NCBI GenBank assembly: GCA_003136615.1
Contig: PLFA01000033.1
Span: forward strand, 1 to 21,207
Source of the DNA: Caulobacteraceae bacterium
GTDB lineage: Bacteria > Pseudomonadota > Alphaproteobacteria > Caulobacterales > Caulobacteraceae
DNA: 21,207 bases
Direction: 5' to 3'
In this document: positions 1 to 7,239 of the stretch, in pieces
Position numbering within the stretch: position 1 is the first letter of the stretch
How the letters are laid out: the number at the start of each line of letters is the position of its first letter
The notes under the pieces: generated by a model
Database searches by the model: none
Told to the model about the DNA's origin: nothing
The model's input: only the letters and a program-made list of their open reading frames with translations
Translations under genes and position numbers: made by a program

Positions 1-536
1 TAGAGGTGGTTGAGGAACATTTCCTTAGTCAGGGTCGTGCCCTTGCGCAGGGAGAGGAGCTCCAGCATCTGATATTCCTTGCCGGTGAGGTGCACGCGCT
101 CGCCGTTAACCTCCACGGTCTTGCCGTCGAGATTGACCACGATGTCGCCCGTGCGGATCGTCGACTGGCTATGGCCCTTGGACCGGCGGACCACCGCATG
201 GATGCGCGCCACCAGTTCCTCACGGTGAAAGGGCTTGGTCAGATAATCATCCGCCCCGCCGCCCAGGGTCTTCACCTTGCTGTCAATCTCAGCGCTACCG
301 GAGAGAATCATGACCGGCGTGCCGATTCGGCTGTTGCGCAGGGCGCGAAGGACATCGAGTCCGCTCATATCCGGCAAGTTCAGATCCAGGAGGATCAGGT
401 CGTAATCATAGAGCTTGCCGAGATCGACACCCTCCTCACCCATATCTGTGGTGAAGACATTGAAGCCCTCCGTCTTGAGAATCAGCTCCACACCCCGGGC
501 GACCGTGGCGTCATCCTCAATCATCAGCACGCGCAT
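1..536 (-). CDS. ctrA: Cell cycle response regulator CtrA (N-terminal part, runs off the left edge)
   Basis: DNA-binding response regulator that controls cell-cycle and division genes and silences the replication origin in Caulobacter-like bacteria. The gene starts at the ATG at 534-536 and leaves the window after about 178 residues. The receiver domain covers about residues 1-120, with acidic pocket Glu7-Asp8-Asp9, phospho-acceptor Asp51 in LLDLNLPDMSG and the conserved Lys in TKPFH. The start of the winged-helix OmpR-type domain follows (GDIVVNLDGKTVEVNG, then LTGKEYQMLELL). These stretches are near-identical to what I recall of Caulobacter CtrA, so the family call is firm. A GGAG Shine-Dalgarno lies about 9 nt upstream. 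The C-terminal end, including any ClpXP degradation tail, is outside the window. Confidence 0.95.
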   Translation of the reverse strand, partial: MRVLMIEDDATVARGVELILKTEGFNVFTTDMGEEGVDLGKLYDYDLILLDLNLPDMSGLDVLRALRNSRIGTPVMILSGSAEIDSKVKTLGGGADDYLTKPFHREELVARIHAVVRRSKGHSQSTIRTGDIVVNLDGKTVEVNGERVHLTGKEYQMLELLSLRKGTTLTKEMFLNHL

Positions 537-596
537 GGTGTCTATCTCCGCCGTGGCATGGGGCGATATGATGTCTGAAGACTTAGATGCAGGCCC

Positions 597-692
597 CGTT
601 AACCTTTCGAATCTAGAGAGTGAAATGGTTAACGAACAATGACTCGCCTAGGGTGATTTGCCGTCAAACGCCATCGGCTCGCGGGATGACTC
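597..692 (-). promoter_or_regulatory. ctrA upstream control region: CtrA half-sites and GANTC methylation sites
   Basis: Two GTTAAC dyads lie 5' of ctrA, at 598-603 and 628-633. Read toward ctrA, the distal one forms TTAACCAT (positions 632-625), an exact match to the CtrA half-site. GANTC sites, the CcrM methylation target, occur at 609-613, 641-645 and 688-692. The first lies between the two TTAAC motifs, next to a possible -10 (TAGATT). In Caulobacter crescentus ctrA transcription is controlled by CtrA feedback and by GANTC methylation with GcrA. The same logic is inferred here; exact promoter boundaries are not proven. Confidence 0.7.
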
Positions 693-716
693 TTTTATGA
701 ACCGGCAAGGCGCCCT

Positions 717-1082
717 TCAGCGAGGCGGAGGCGCACGCTCGGCGACCCGCCGCAGGGCGGCCAGATCATCGCCGATACGGAAGATGGCGACATAGAATTC
801 ACAGAATGCGCGCCACAATAGGCCGGCCGCGAAGACAATCAGCAGGCCCAGCACCAGGACCGGAATCGCCAGCAGGATGGCCCACCCGCCCTCGCGCCAG
901 GCGACGCCAATAGACGCGCCGATAACCGAGAAGGCGGCGATGATGATCACGCCCAGGCCCGCCCAATAGACGAGGTGAATGACAGGACCCGTGATGAGCC
1001 GCTCGAAGCTCAACAGGGCCCAGAGAGGGCCGCGGGGGGCGCTTGGCTGGGTCTCTTCCTTGATCGAATTCGTCGCCGACAT
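717..1082 (-). CDS. DUF4282 domain-containing small membrane protein
   Basis: A 121-residue inner-membrane protein. A polar N-terminus (MSATNSIKEE) precedes two hydrophobic segments at about residues 33-59 and 67-91. The C-terminal part has the DUF4282-like signature of Arg, a Cys-Glu pair and IFRIGDDL (about residues 91-107), then a short Pro/Arg-rich tail. The family has no established function. The frame continues upstream to an ATG at 1181, but those residues (Arg-rich, no domain character) would run into the divergent mnmA start region, so the ATG at 1080-1082 is preferred. No strong Shine-Dalgarno is visible. It is transcribed toward ctrA, with its stop about 180 nt upstream of the ctrA start, so ctrA probably uses its own promoter. 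Confidence 0.75.
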   Translation of the reverse strand: MSATNSIKEETQPSAPRGPLWALLSFERLITGPVIHLVYWAGLGVIIIAAFSVIGASIGVAWREGGWAILLAIPVLVLGLLIVFAAGLLWRAFCEFYVAIFRIGDDLAALRRVAERAPPPR

Positions 1083-1179
1083 TTTTTGATGATCAATCCC
1101 ACATCGCCAAGACCCACGGCTATCAGCGCGCGCGTCTCGCTGCAATGTCGCGATGGGCGTCAGGGAGGGCGCCCTCGCC

Positions 1180-2400
1180 ATGACCGGCGGCGACGATTAC
1201 ATACGCTCGCTTATCGCCATGCCCCATCATCCCGAAGACACCCTCTTAACCCTGGACGATCCGCCCGACGCGGCAGGCGAAGCCATGGGTCTGGCGCCGG
1301 GTGCGCGTGTGGTGGCGGCGATGTCCGGCGGCGTGGATTCCACAGTGACAGCGGCCCTACTGGCCCGCTCTGGCTATGAGGTGGTCGGCGTTACGCTTCA
1401 GCTCTATGACCAAGGCGCCGCGTCAGGACGAAAGGGCGCGTGTTGCGCGGGACAGGACATTCTCGACGCCCGCGCGGCGGCCGAGACCTTGAACATTCCC
1501 CATTACGTCCTCGACTATGAAGCGAAGTTTCGCGAGGCGGTGATCGAGGATTTCGCCGACGCCTATGGGCGGGGCGAGACGCCCATTCCCTGCGTACGCT
1601 GCAATCAGACGGTCAAGTTTCGCGATCTTTTGGAGGTCGCGCGGGATCTGGGCGCGGAGGCTCTGGCGACCGGCCACTATGTCCGGCGGGTGATTGGCGC
1701 CAGCGGCCCACAACTCCATCGCGCCCGGGACGCCAGCCGCGATCAGAGCTACTTCCTTTTCGCCACGACCCGCGCCCAACTCGACTTTCTGCGCTTCCCT
1801 TTGGGGTGTCTGGAAAAGACCCAGGTGCGCGAGGCGGCCGGCGCGCTCAAGCTCGCCGTGGCCGATAAGCCCGATAGCCAGGACATCTGTTTCGTGCCCG
1901 AGGGCCGCTATGTGACGGTGATTGATCGCCTGCGGCCCGGCGCGGCGCAGGGGGGTGAGATCATCCATGTCGATGGTCGGGTGCTCGGCCGCCACGCGGG
2001 CGTCAGCCGCTACACAGTGGGCCAGAGGCGGGGTCTTAACATCGCGGTTGGCGATCCCCTGTTCGTGGTGCGCCTGGACGCCGCCCGTCGCGAGGTCGTG
2101 GTGGGCCCGCGCGAGGCCCTCCTGGCCGACGCCCTCACCTTGAAGGAAACCAATTGGCTGGGGGACGAGGATAGTCTTGAAGCCGCCGCCGTATCGGGAA
2201 AAGCCGTCCTCGCACGTGTCCGCTCAACCCGCGAGCCCGCCGCCGCGCGCCTGCGCCTGAGCCCCGAAGGCGCGGTCGAGGTTGCTTTCGACCTTCCTGA
2301 AGAAGCGGTCGCGCCAGGACAAGCCTGCGTGCTTTATGACGCCGCCGAGCCGAGCCGGGTTCTCGGCGGGGGTTTCATCGCGGGAAAAGCCATCCCATGA
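1180..2400 (+). CDS. mnmA: tRNA-specific 2-thiouridylase MnmA
   Basis: Cytoplasmic enzyme that thiolates uridine-34 of tRNA for Lys, Glu and Gln, activating the base with ATP and taking sulfur from a persulfide relay. With this start (406 residues) the PP-loop SGGVDST is at residues 49-55. The catalytic Cys of the RCNQTVKF motif is near 141, and the second Cys, in DSQDICF, is near 237. GHY and VGQRRGL motifs are also present. The usual length is about 360-390 residues. The ATG at 1180 has GGGAGGG 10 nt upstream. The ATGs at 1153 and 1219 are alternatives, and all lie before the conserved region, so the exact N-terminus is unsure. The stop overlaps the thiolase start in ATGA. Confidence 0.92.
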   Translation: MTGGDDYIRSLIAMPHHPEDTLLTLDDPPDAAGEAMGLAPGARVVAAMSGGVDSTVTAALLARSGYEVVGVTLQLYDQGAASGRKGACCAGQDILDARAAAETLNIPHYVLDYEAKFREAVIEDFADAYGRGETPIPCVRCNQTVKFRDLLEVARDLGAEALATGHYVRRVIGASGPQLHRARDASRDQSYFLFATTRAQLDFLRFPLGCLEKTQVREAAGALKLAVADKPDSQDICFVPEGRYVTVIDRLRPGAAQGGEIIHVDGRVLGRHAGVSRYTVGQRRGLNIAVGDPLFVVRLDAARREVVVGPREALLADALTLKETNWLGDEDSLEAAAVSGKAVLARVRSTREPAAARLRLSPEGAVEVAFDLPEEAVAPGQACVLYDAAEPSRVLGGGFIAGKAIP

Positions 2401-3581
2401 CCACTGATCCGATCGTCATCGTCTCCTACGCCCGCACCCCCATGGGCGGATTCCAGGGCGCCCTCGCGGGGGCGAGCGCCACGGCGTTGGGTGCGGCGGC
2501 TGTGAAGGCGGCGGTAGAGCGGTCTGGCGTTCCAGCGGACCGGATCGATCAGATCCTCATGGGTTGCGTTCTGCCCGCAGGCCTTGGTCAGGCCCCGGCG
2601 CGTCAGGCGGGGCTGGGGGCGGGGTTGCCGGAGGGGGTGAAGGCGACCACCGTCAACAAGATGTGCGGGTCAGGGATGCAGGCGGCTATCCTCGCCCACG
2701 ACGCCCTGGCGGCGGGATCGGCCGAGATCGTCGTCGCGGGGGGCATGGAGAGCATGTCCAACGCCCCGTACCTCTTGGCCAAGCACCGGGCCGGGGCCCG
2801 GATCGGCCATGATCGGATTCTGGACTCCATGTATCTGGATGGCCTGGAAGACGCCTATGAGCCGGGCAAACTCATGGGGGCCTTCGCCGAGGAAACCGCG
2901 GCGGCCTATCAGTTCACCAGGGCCGACATGGACGCCTATGCGACCGAGAGCCTGATGCGCGCGCGCCGGGCTGTAGAAGGCGGAGCCTTTGCCGTCGAAA
3001 TCGTTCCCGTCGAGGTGAAGACCCGCAAGGGCGTCACAACCGTGAGCCAGGACGAGCAGCCCCTCACCGCCGACCCCGCCAAGATTCCCAGCCTGCGTCC
3101 GGCCTTCGCCAAGGATGGGGCCATAACCGCGGCCAACGCCTCCTCCATCTCGGACGGCGCGGCGGCCCTGGTTCTCATGCGGGAATCGACCGCCAAGGCG
3201 CTGGGCCTCACACCCGTAGCCCGACTCGCCGGCCATGGCGCCCACGCCCATGCGCCGGGCCTTTTCACCACGGCTCCCGTTCCCGCCATGCGTCAGGCCA
3301 TGGCGCGCGCCGGCTGGCGGACGGACGAGGTCGATCTGTTCGAGGTGAATGAAGCCTTCGCGGTGGTGCCCATGATCGCCATGCGTGAGCTCGCCATCCC
3401 GCACGAAAAGATCAATGTGAATGGCGGCGCCTGTGCGCTCGGCCACCCCATCGGAGCCTCTGGCGCGCGCATCCTCGCCACACTTCTGAGCGCGCTGCAG
3501 GCGCGCGGCCCAAAGCGAGGCCTTGCGTCGCTTTGCATCGGCGGGGGCGAAGCCGTAGCCATGGCGGTCGAGCGGCTCTGA
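2397..3581 (+). CDS. Acetyl-CoA C-acetyltransferase / acyltransferase (thiolase)
   Basis: A 394-residue thiolase that condenses two acetyl-CoA to acetoacetyl-CoA, or cleaves 3-ketoacyl-CoA. The length and the three catalytic residues fit the family: nucleophile Cys90 in NKMCGSGMQA, His350 in GGACALGHPIGASG, and Cys380 in SLCIGGGEA. The NEAFA motif that orients the substrate is also present. It most resembles biosynthetic or degradative acetyl-CoA acetyltransferases (phaA/atoB type), but I cannot choose between substrates from sequence alone. The start ATG overlaps the mnmA stop by 4 nt, so it is probably translated by coupling with mnmA, although no functional link between the two is known. 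No reductase or other beta-oxidation gene is adjacent. The next gene ends 14 nt downstream on the opposite strand. Confidence 0.93.
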   Translation: MTTDPIVIVSYARTPMGGFQGALAGASATALGAAAVKAAVERSGVPADRIDQILMGCVLPAGLGQAPARQAGLGAGLPEGVKATTVNKMCGSGMQAAILAHDALAAGSAEIVVAGGMESMSNAPYLLAKHRAGARIGHDRILDSMYLDGLEDAYEPGKLMGAFAEETAAAYQFTRADMDAYATESLMRARRAVEGGAFAVEIVPVEVKTRKGVTTVSQDEQPLTADPAKIPSLRPAFAKDGAITAANASSISDGAAALVLMRESTAKALGLTPVARLAGHGAHAHAPGLFTTAPVPAMRQAMARAGWRTDEVDLFEVNEAFAVVPMIAMRELAIPHEKINVNGGACALGHPIGASGARILATLLSALQARGPKRGLASLCIGGGEAVAMAVERL

Positions 3582-3595
3582 AGCGGCTCGCTCAG

Positions 3596-4141
3596 TTAAA
3601 GGGCGGCGCGCTCAGTCATCCTTGGCTTCTGACGATCCATCTGGACCAGATGGCCGGGGGTGGCTCCGGCCGGACATGGGCCGCGATAGGCGCCCATCAG
3701 GGTCATTTGCCGCCGCCCATCCAGGGCTGTGATCGGGGCGCCGCTGATCTCGACATCGGCGTCAATTCTATATTGAGAGGCGAAATCCCCGCTGGCGATT
3801 CCCCGGGTCGTGAGCGTCGCGCCGGCGGGCAGTCGGCACGTGGATGTGAAGTGATAGGCGCCATCGGCCGCGTGGATCACATGACGGTCGCACTCGCGAG
3901 CGCCAAGACGGCGCCCCATGGCGCCGACGTCGGTGATTGGGCCCCCGTCCAGGCAGACCAGTGTCGCGTGTGTGCGCAGCGCATGGCCGTCGCGGATAAA
4001 GGTCTGGGCCCAAAGGCCCGCTTTTCGGGTTGGCCAGGGATCGGACGCGGTATGGACGACGCTGAGTTGCGCGGGCGCGTCGCAGCCGGCGAGGCTCGCG
4101 CCCGTAGCCAAGGTCAGGGTCGTGAATAGCGCCTTGCGCAA
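3596..4141 (-). CDS. Putative lipoprotein, DUF3617-like
   Basis: A 181-residue envelope lipoprotein. The N-terminus has Arg-Lys, a hydrophobic stretch and a lipobox SLAGC with the lipidated Cys at residue 20. After cleavage the +2 residue is Asp, which in enterobacteria would favour inner-membrane retention; whether that rule holds here is unknown. The mature part has the DUF3617 pattern: GLWAQTF near the N-terminus, a conserved CLDGG segment, paired cysteines (Cys-Asp, Ser-Thr-Cys) and a MTLMGAYRGPCP ending. The start is a TTG at 4139-4141 preceded by a strong AGGGAG ribosome site. The ATG a few bases upstream is in another frame. Function is unknown. It converges with the thiolase, with only 14 nt between the stops. 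Confidence 0.72.
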   Translation of the reverse strand: MRKALFTTLTLATGASLAGCDAPAQLSVVHTASDPWPTRKAGLWAQTFIRDGHALRTHATLVCLDGGPITDVGAMGRRLGARECDRHVIHAADGAYHFTSTCRLPAGATLTTRGIASGDFASQYRIDADVEISGAPITALDGRRQMTLMGAYRGPCPAGATPGHLVQMDRQKPRMTERAAL

Positions 4142-4263
4142 GGGGCTCCCTCATCCATAGTCACGAAACTTACCATCACTTGGATGCCATCAGCACGTAT
4201 TTATTTCAAGCTGGAAACGAATGATTTGACGGCGCTTTCATGAGGAAACTTCCGGAGAAACCC

Positions 4264-4542
4264 ATGGTTCCGTTAACTGACCGGCCTTCGACCGGGCGTC
4301 TTGAAATGGCGTTCGAGGGCCAGGTGGTCTTCGCCGCGTATCGTCGCCGCCCGGCATGTCTCGTGATCGATTATGTGGAGGCGCCGACCGCCCTGCGGGG
4401 AACCGGAGCGGCGGGCGATTTCATGGAGGCTCTTGCCGCCAAGGTCCGCGCCGATGGTGACCAGATCCTACCCCTATGCGGCTACGCCGCCGCGTGGCTG
4501 CAGCGCCACCCTGAGCACCGCGACCTTATCGCTAAGGTTTAG
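4264..4542 (+). CDS. Small GNAT-fold N-acetyltransferase (YidJ-like)
   Basis: A 92-residue protein matching the short GNAT-type acetyltransferases (PF14542-like). It has a hydrophobic beta core (VIDYVEAP), the acetyl-CoA-binding turn LRGTGAAG, an alpha helix, and the typical closing segment ILPLCGYAAAWLQRHPEHRDL. It is cytoplasmic. The substrate is unknown for this family, though some members are thought to act on small molecules or proteins. The ATG at 4264 is chosen because GGAGA sits 5 nt upstream. An in-frame ATG at 4240 lacks a ribosome site. It is divergent from the lipoprotein gene and ends 18 nt before the convergent 825-residue gene. Confidence 0.8.
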   Translation: MVPLTDRPSTGRLEMAFEGQVVFAAYRRRPACLVIDYVEAPTALRGTGAAGDFMEALAAKVRADGDQILPLCGYAAAWLQRHPEHRDLIAKV

Positions 4543-4560
4543 GTGAGTCCGCTGGACCTG

Positions 4561-7038
4561 TCAGCGAAGGCGGGGCGGGGCCGGCGGCGGAACCGCCACG
4601 GGCTTGCGCCGCCGCGGGGAGACCGCAACCACGGCCGTAATCGCCGGGTCATCATGCAGGCGCAAATAGAGCCTGCCATTGCGGGGTCGGGGAACCTGAA
4701 GCTGGTCGCCCGGAAAACCCTCGGGCACCGTCACCGCATCATCAAATGACGGCCCGCTCGCCACGGCCTGCAGCAGAAACAGGTTGCCGCCGGTGAGTTG
4801 ACATGGGTCCTCTTTCGCGGACGAGCAGATCAATGCGAAGAGGGTGGGGATACGCACCAGGCCCGCCAGATCCTGCCAGTCACTTGCCCCGCGAGGATCG
4901 GTGAGCCGGAATCGCAGAGGCCCGAAGGTCGAGGGGCCAAAGGCGGCGGCCGTATCCAGGGTGGCCACAGCGACTCGGGAATCCTCGCGGATCAGGCCGG
5001 CCCCAGGCGAGAGTGTCGTCTTGAAGGCGCCGTCGGCGGTTTCTATTTCCACCTTTTCCCGGGCCGCCATGGTGTCAGGGGCCTGCGCCTCGATCGAGAA
5101 GGTCAGAACCGAGCCGCGCGCGACGTCGTGACCTCCCTCCAGGGTGATGGACATGGCCGGCGGCGGGCCTGGCGGAGGGCGCGCGCTTTCAGCCAATAAT
5201 GTCACGGTCGGGCGGGGCGGCATGATCGTCACCGGCAGGCTCAAGTCGCGGCCATCGCGCAGGGCCACCTTAGCGGTGAGGTCTTGTCCGGCCCGCAAGG
5301 CCGCCAAGGCGACCTGGTCGGGGCTCGATAAGGTGATGCTATCCTCGCTCGCGGGGGTGTCCGCGGTCGCCGGCGCGAAGCGCACGGCCCCGAGGCTAAG
5401 GTGGGCCACAGCGCCAAGGCCAGCACCGGTCAATTCGCCTGTGTCGTCGCCCGCGTGGATCTCGAAGCGTGCGACACGGCTGGCGGGGGCGAAGGCCTGG
5501 ACGGTGAACTGATCGGCGCCCTGGCGGCCAAAAGAGCGCACCCTGATCGTCACGGATCCGGGTGAGGCGTGGGCCAGTGGCGCGGTCAGCAGAATTTCGC
5601 TGGGTCCCTGGACCTTGAAGGACGCGGCCTTCGGCGATTCCGATCCGGCGCTCACCTCAATGGCCTTAACGCAGGCGCCCGCGCCTCCGGTTAGCCGCAC
5701 GGCGTCGTCATGGCCCACCACCAGGGCCGTCCGGTCGGCCTCGGCCAGACGCCACAGTCCCGCCGCGCCATTCTCAAAGGCAAAGCTCGGCCCCTCAAAG
5801 GCGGAAAATCCCCACTCCCCATGAAGCTCGCCATCGAGCGTGGGGCCAAAGGCGGTGGGATCAAGCCCGCTGGTATTGGCCGTGAACCCGCCGTGCTCGG
5901 CGTCGGACGTGACGGGGATATCAAAGATTTCGCCCGACTTGCCCTTCAGCCTAAGCGTCATGGCCTGGGCGTAGTCTGTGGAGAAGACCAGTGGCGCGCC
6001 ATCCACCTTCAACACGGTGTCGGAGGCCGCGAGGCAATAGTCGGTCTTGGGATTGGTGGCGTGCAGCGGGGGTGTCTGAACGGCCTCGACCGGCGGAAGC
6101 GCGGCGACGAGAACGGACTTCACGTCGCCGAAGGAGGGGGCCGTGTTGAGCCGCAGCTGCAGGTTTTCGCCCTTTGGCGCGGCGAGGGCTGGCACATATT
6201 GGAAGTGCGCCACGCTCATGGAGCCCAGGAGGCGCGCGATGTCGAGCACGGCGCCAACATAGGGGCTATAGGCGCCCCCGCCCATCTGCGGCGCGGCGCC
6301 CAATTGGGTCATCAGGTCGGCCGATGCCCCCGTGCTGAGGGATCTGACGATGGAATTGCTCTGGCCGTCGTCCAGCACCAGGGAGTCCTGATCCTGCATC
6401 AGACAGGCGGCCTGAAGATCCGCGCTCTTCTGGAAGCAGCTGGTGTCGAGCTTGATGCCGAGGGTGCGGGCGAGATCGGTGGTAACCGCCTGAAGCCCGG
6501 CGGGGTCGTCCCGCTCGGTCCGCCACACTGCCTCCAGGTAGGTATTGAGACGTCCGCGATCGAGCCCAAGCTGGTTCAAATCCTGGGAGGCGCGCACGAA
6601 GGCGCCGGGCTTCCCACGCACCGCGTCGCGCAGGGTGTCGAAATCCGCCGTCGTATGGGGCGCCAGGAAGATAAGGGCTTGCTGGGCCCCTTGGGGGACG
6701 CTCACCTTCAGTTCGCCTTGGCCGCCATGCTCCCAGGTCTTCAAGGCGAAGAACCAGCCCTTCGGCGGCGGGTTGGTGGCGCCGCGCAGAAACGCGACCA
6801 CCAGGATATAGCGGGCCGCCTGGCCGGGGGGTAGCTCGGCCTTGAGGCTGACAACGTCCCCTGGCGCGAGATCCGGCGCGCGGGCGATGGGCAGGGTGGC
6901 GGCGCCGCGCATTATGCTGACTTGGAGGGTCGGTCCGGCCAGGTCGAAGGGCGCCTTGGCGGCCATGGCGGAGTTCGCCCCGGCGAGCGCCAGGGCGAGA
7001 CCAACCAAAAGCGCGTTCACCCGCGATGCGAGACTCAT
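4561..7038 (-). CDS. Large exported protein of unknown function
   Basis: I do not recognise this 825-residue protein. It begins with a good Sec signal peptide (hydrophobic core at residues 9-24, likely cut after AMA at 26), so it should be periplasmic, surface-bound or secreted. Residues 27-330 look like a mixed globular part with a GKPGAFVRASQDL region and Cys residues in TSCF and AAC. The rest (about 330-790) is rich in short beta-strand patterns and reads like several Ig-like or beta-sandwich modules. It includes a proline hinge (PPPGPPP) and ends with a basic, proline-rich tail (SPRRRKP, PPPAPP). I count six cysteines, possibly disulfide-bonded. No membrane anchor, LPXTG, autotransporter barrel or catalytic signature is visible. 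It stands alone: convergent with the GNAT gene and divergent from the DUF885 gene. Confidence 0.85.
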   Translation of the reverse strand: MSLASRVNALLVGLALALAGANSAMAAKAPFDLAGPTLQVSIMRGAATLPIARAPDLAPGDVVSLKAELPPGQAARYILVVAFLRGATNPPPKGWFFALKTWEHGGQGELKVSVPQGAQQALIFLAPHTTADFDTLRDAVRGKPGAFVRASQDLNQLGLDRGRLNTYLEAVWRTERDDPAGLQAVTTDLARTLGIKLDTSCFQKSADLQAACLMQDQDSLVLDDGQSNSIVRSLSTGASADLMTQLGAAPQMGGGAYSPYVGAVLDIARLLGSMSVAHFQYVPALAAPKGENLQLRLNTAPSFGDVKSVLVAALPPVEAVQTPPLHATNPKTDYCLAASDTVLKVDGAPLVFSTDYAQAMTLRLKGKSGEIFDIPVTSDAEHGGFTANTSGLDPTAFGPTLDGELHGEWGFSAFEGPSFAFENGAAGLWRLAEADRTALVVGHDDAVRLTGGAGACVKAIEVSAGSESPKAASFKVQGPSEILLTAPLAHASPGSVTIRVRSFGRQGADQFTVQAFAPASRVARFEIHAGDDTGELTGAGLGAVAHLSLGAVRFAPATADTPASEDSITLSSPDQVALAALRAGQDLTAKVALRDGRDLSLPVTIMPPRPTVTLLAESARPPPGPPPAMSITLEGGHDVARGSVLTFSIEAQAPDTMAAREKVEIETADGAFKTTLSPGAGLIREDSRVAVATLDTAAAFGPSTFGPLRFRLTDPRGASDWQDLAGLVRIPTLFALICSSAKEDPCQLTGGNLFLLQAVASGPSFDDAVTVPEGFPGDQLQVPRPRNGRLYLRLHDDPAITAVVAVSPRRRKPVAVPPPAPPRLR

Positions 7039-7239
7039 CTCTTCACTTCCCGTTCGGCGGGGCCGGGCGATTACAGCCGCTTTGTGGCGACAACGTGCGG
7101 ATGGGCGCCGTGTTGCGCCCGCGCGCTAGCGAGGGTTCACCATGCGCCAAGCCTGACAAAACCTTAACTCGCGCGGGCCTCACGCGGCGTCTATGCCTGC
7201 GCATCGCAAGACAAAACGCGCCGGGGAGGGCGTAAGATC

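Noticed and set aside
2670..3446. Minus-strand open frame of 258 codons antisense to the thiolase
   Set aside because: The thiolase has all catalytic residues in place; the antisense frame is a compositional artefact.
3533..4129. Plus-strand open frame of 198 codons opposite the lipoprotein gene
   Set aside because: The minus-strand frame has a lipobox and a strong ribosome site; this frame begins inside the thiolase and lacks any domain.
5710..6834. Plus-strand open frame of 374 codons antisense to the 825-residue exported protein
   Set aside because: The minus-strand frame has a proper signal peptide, coherent composition and full length; this one has no recognisable feature and no ribosome site.
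7103..7120. GGGCGC/GCGCCC hairpin in the gap between the 825-residue gene and the DUF885 gene
   Set aside because: It lies between divergent starts, has no T-run on either side, and stems of this kind are common by chance at this GC content.
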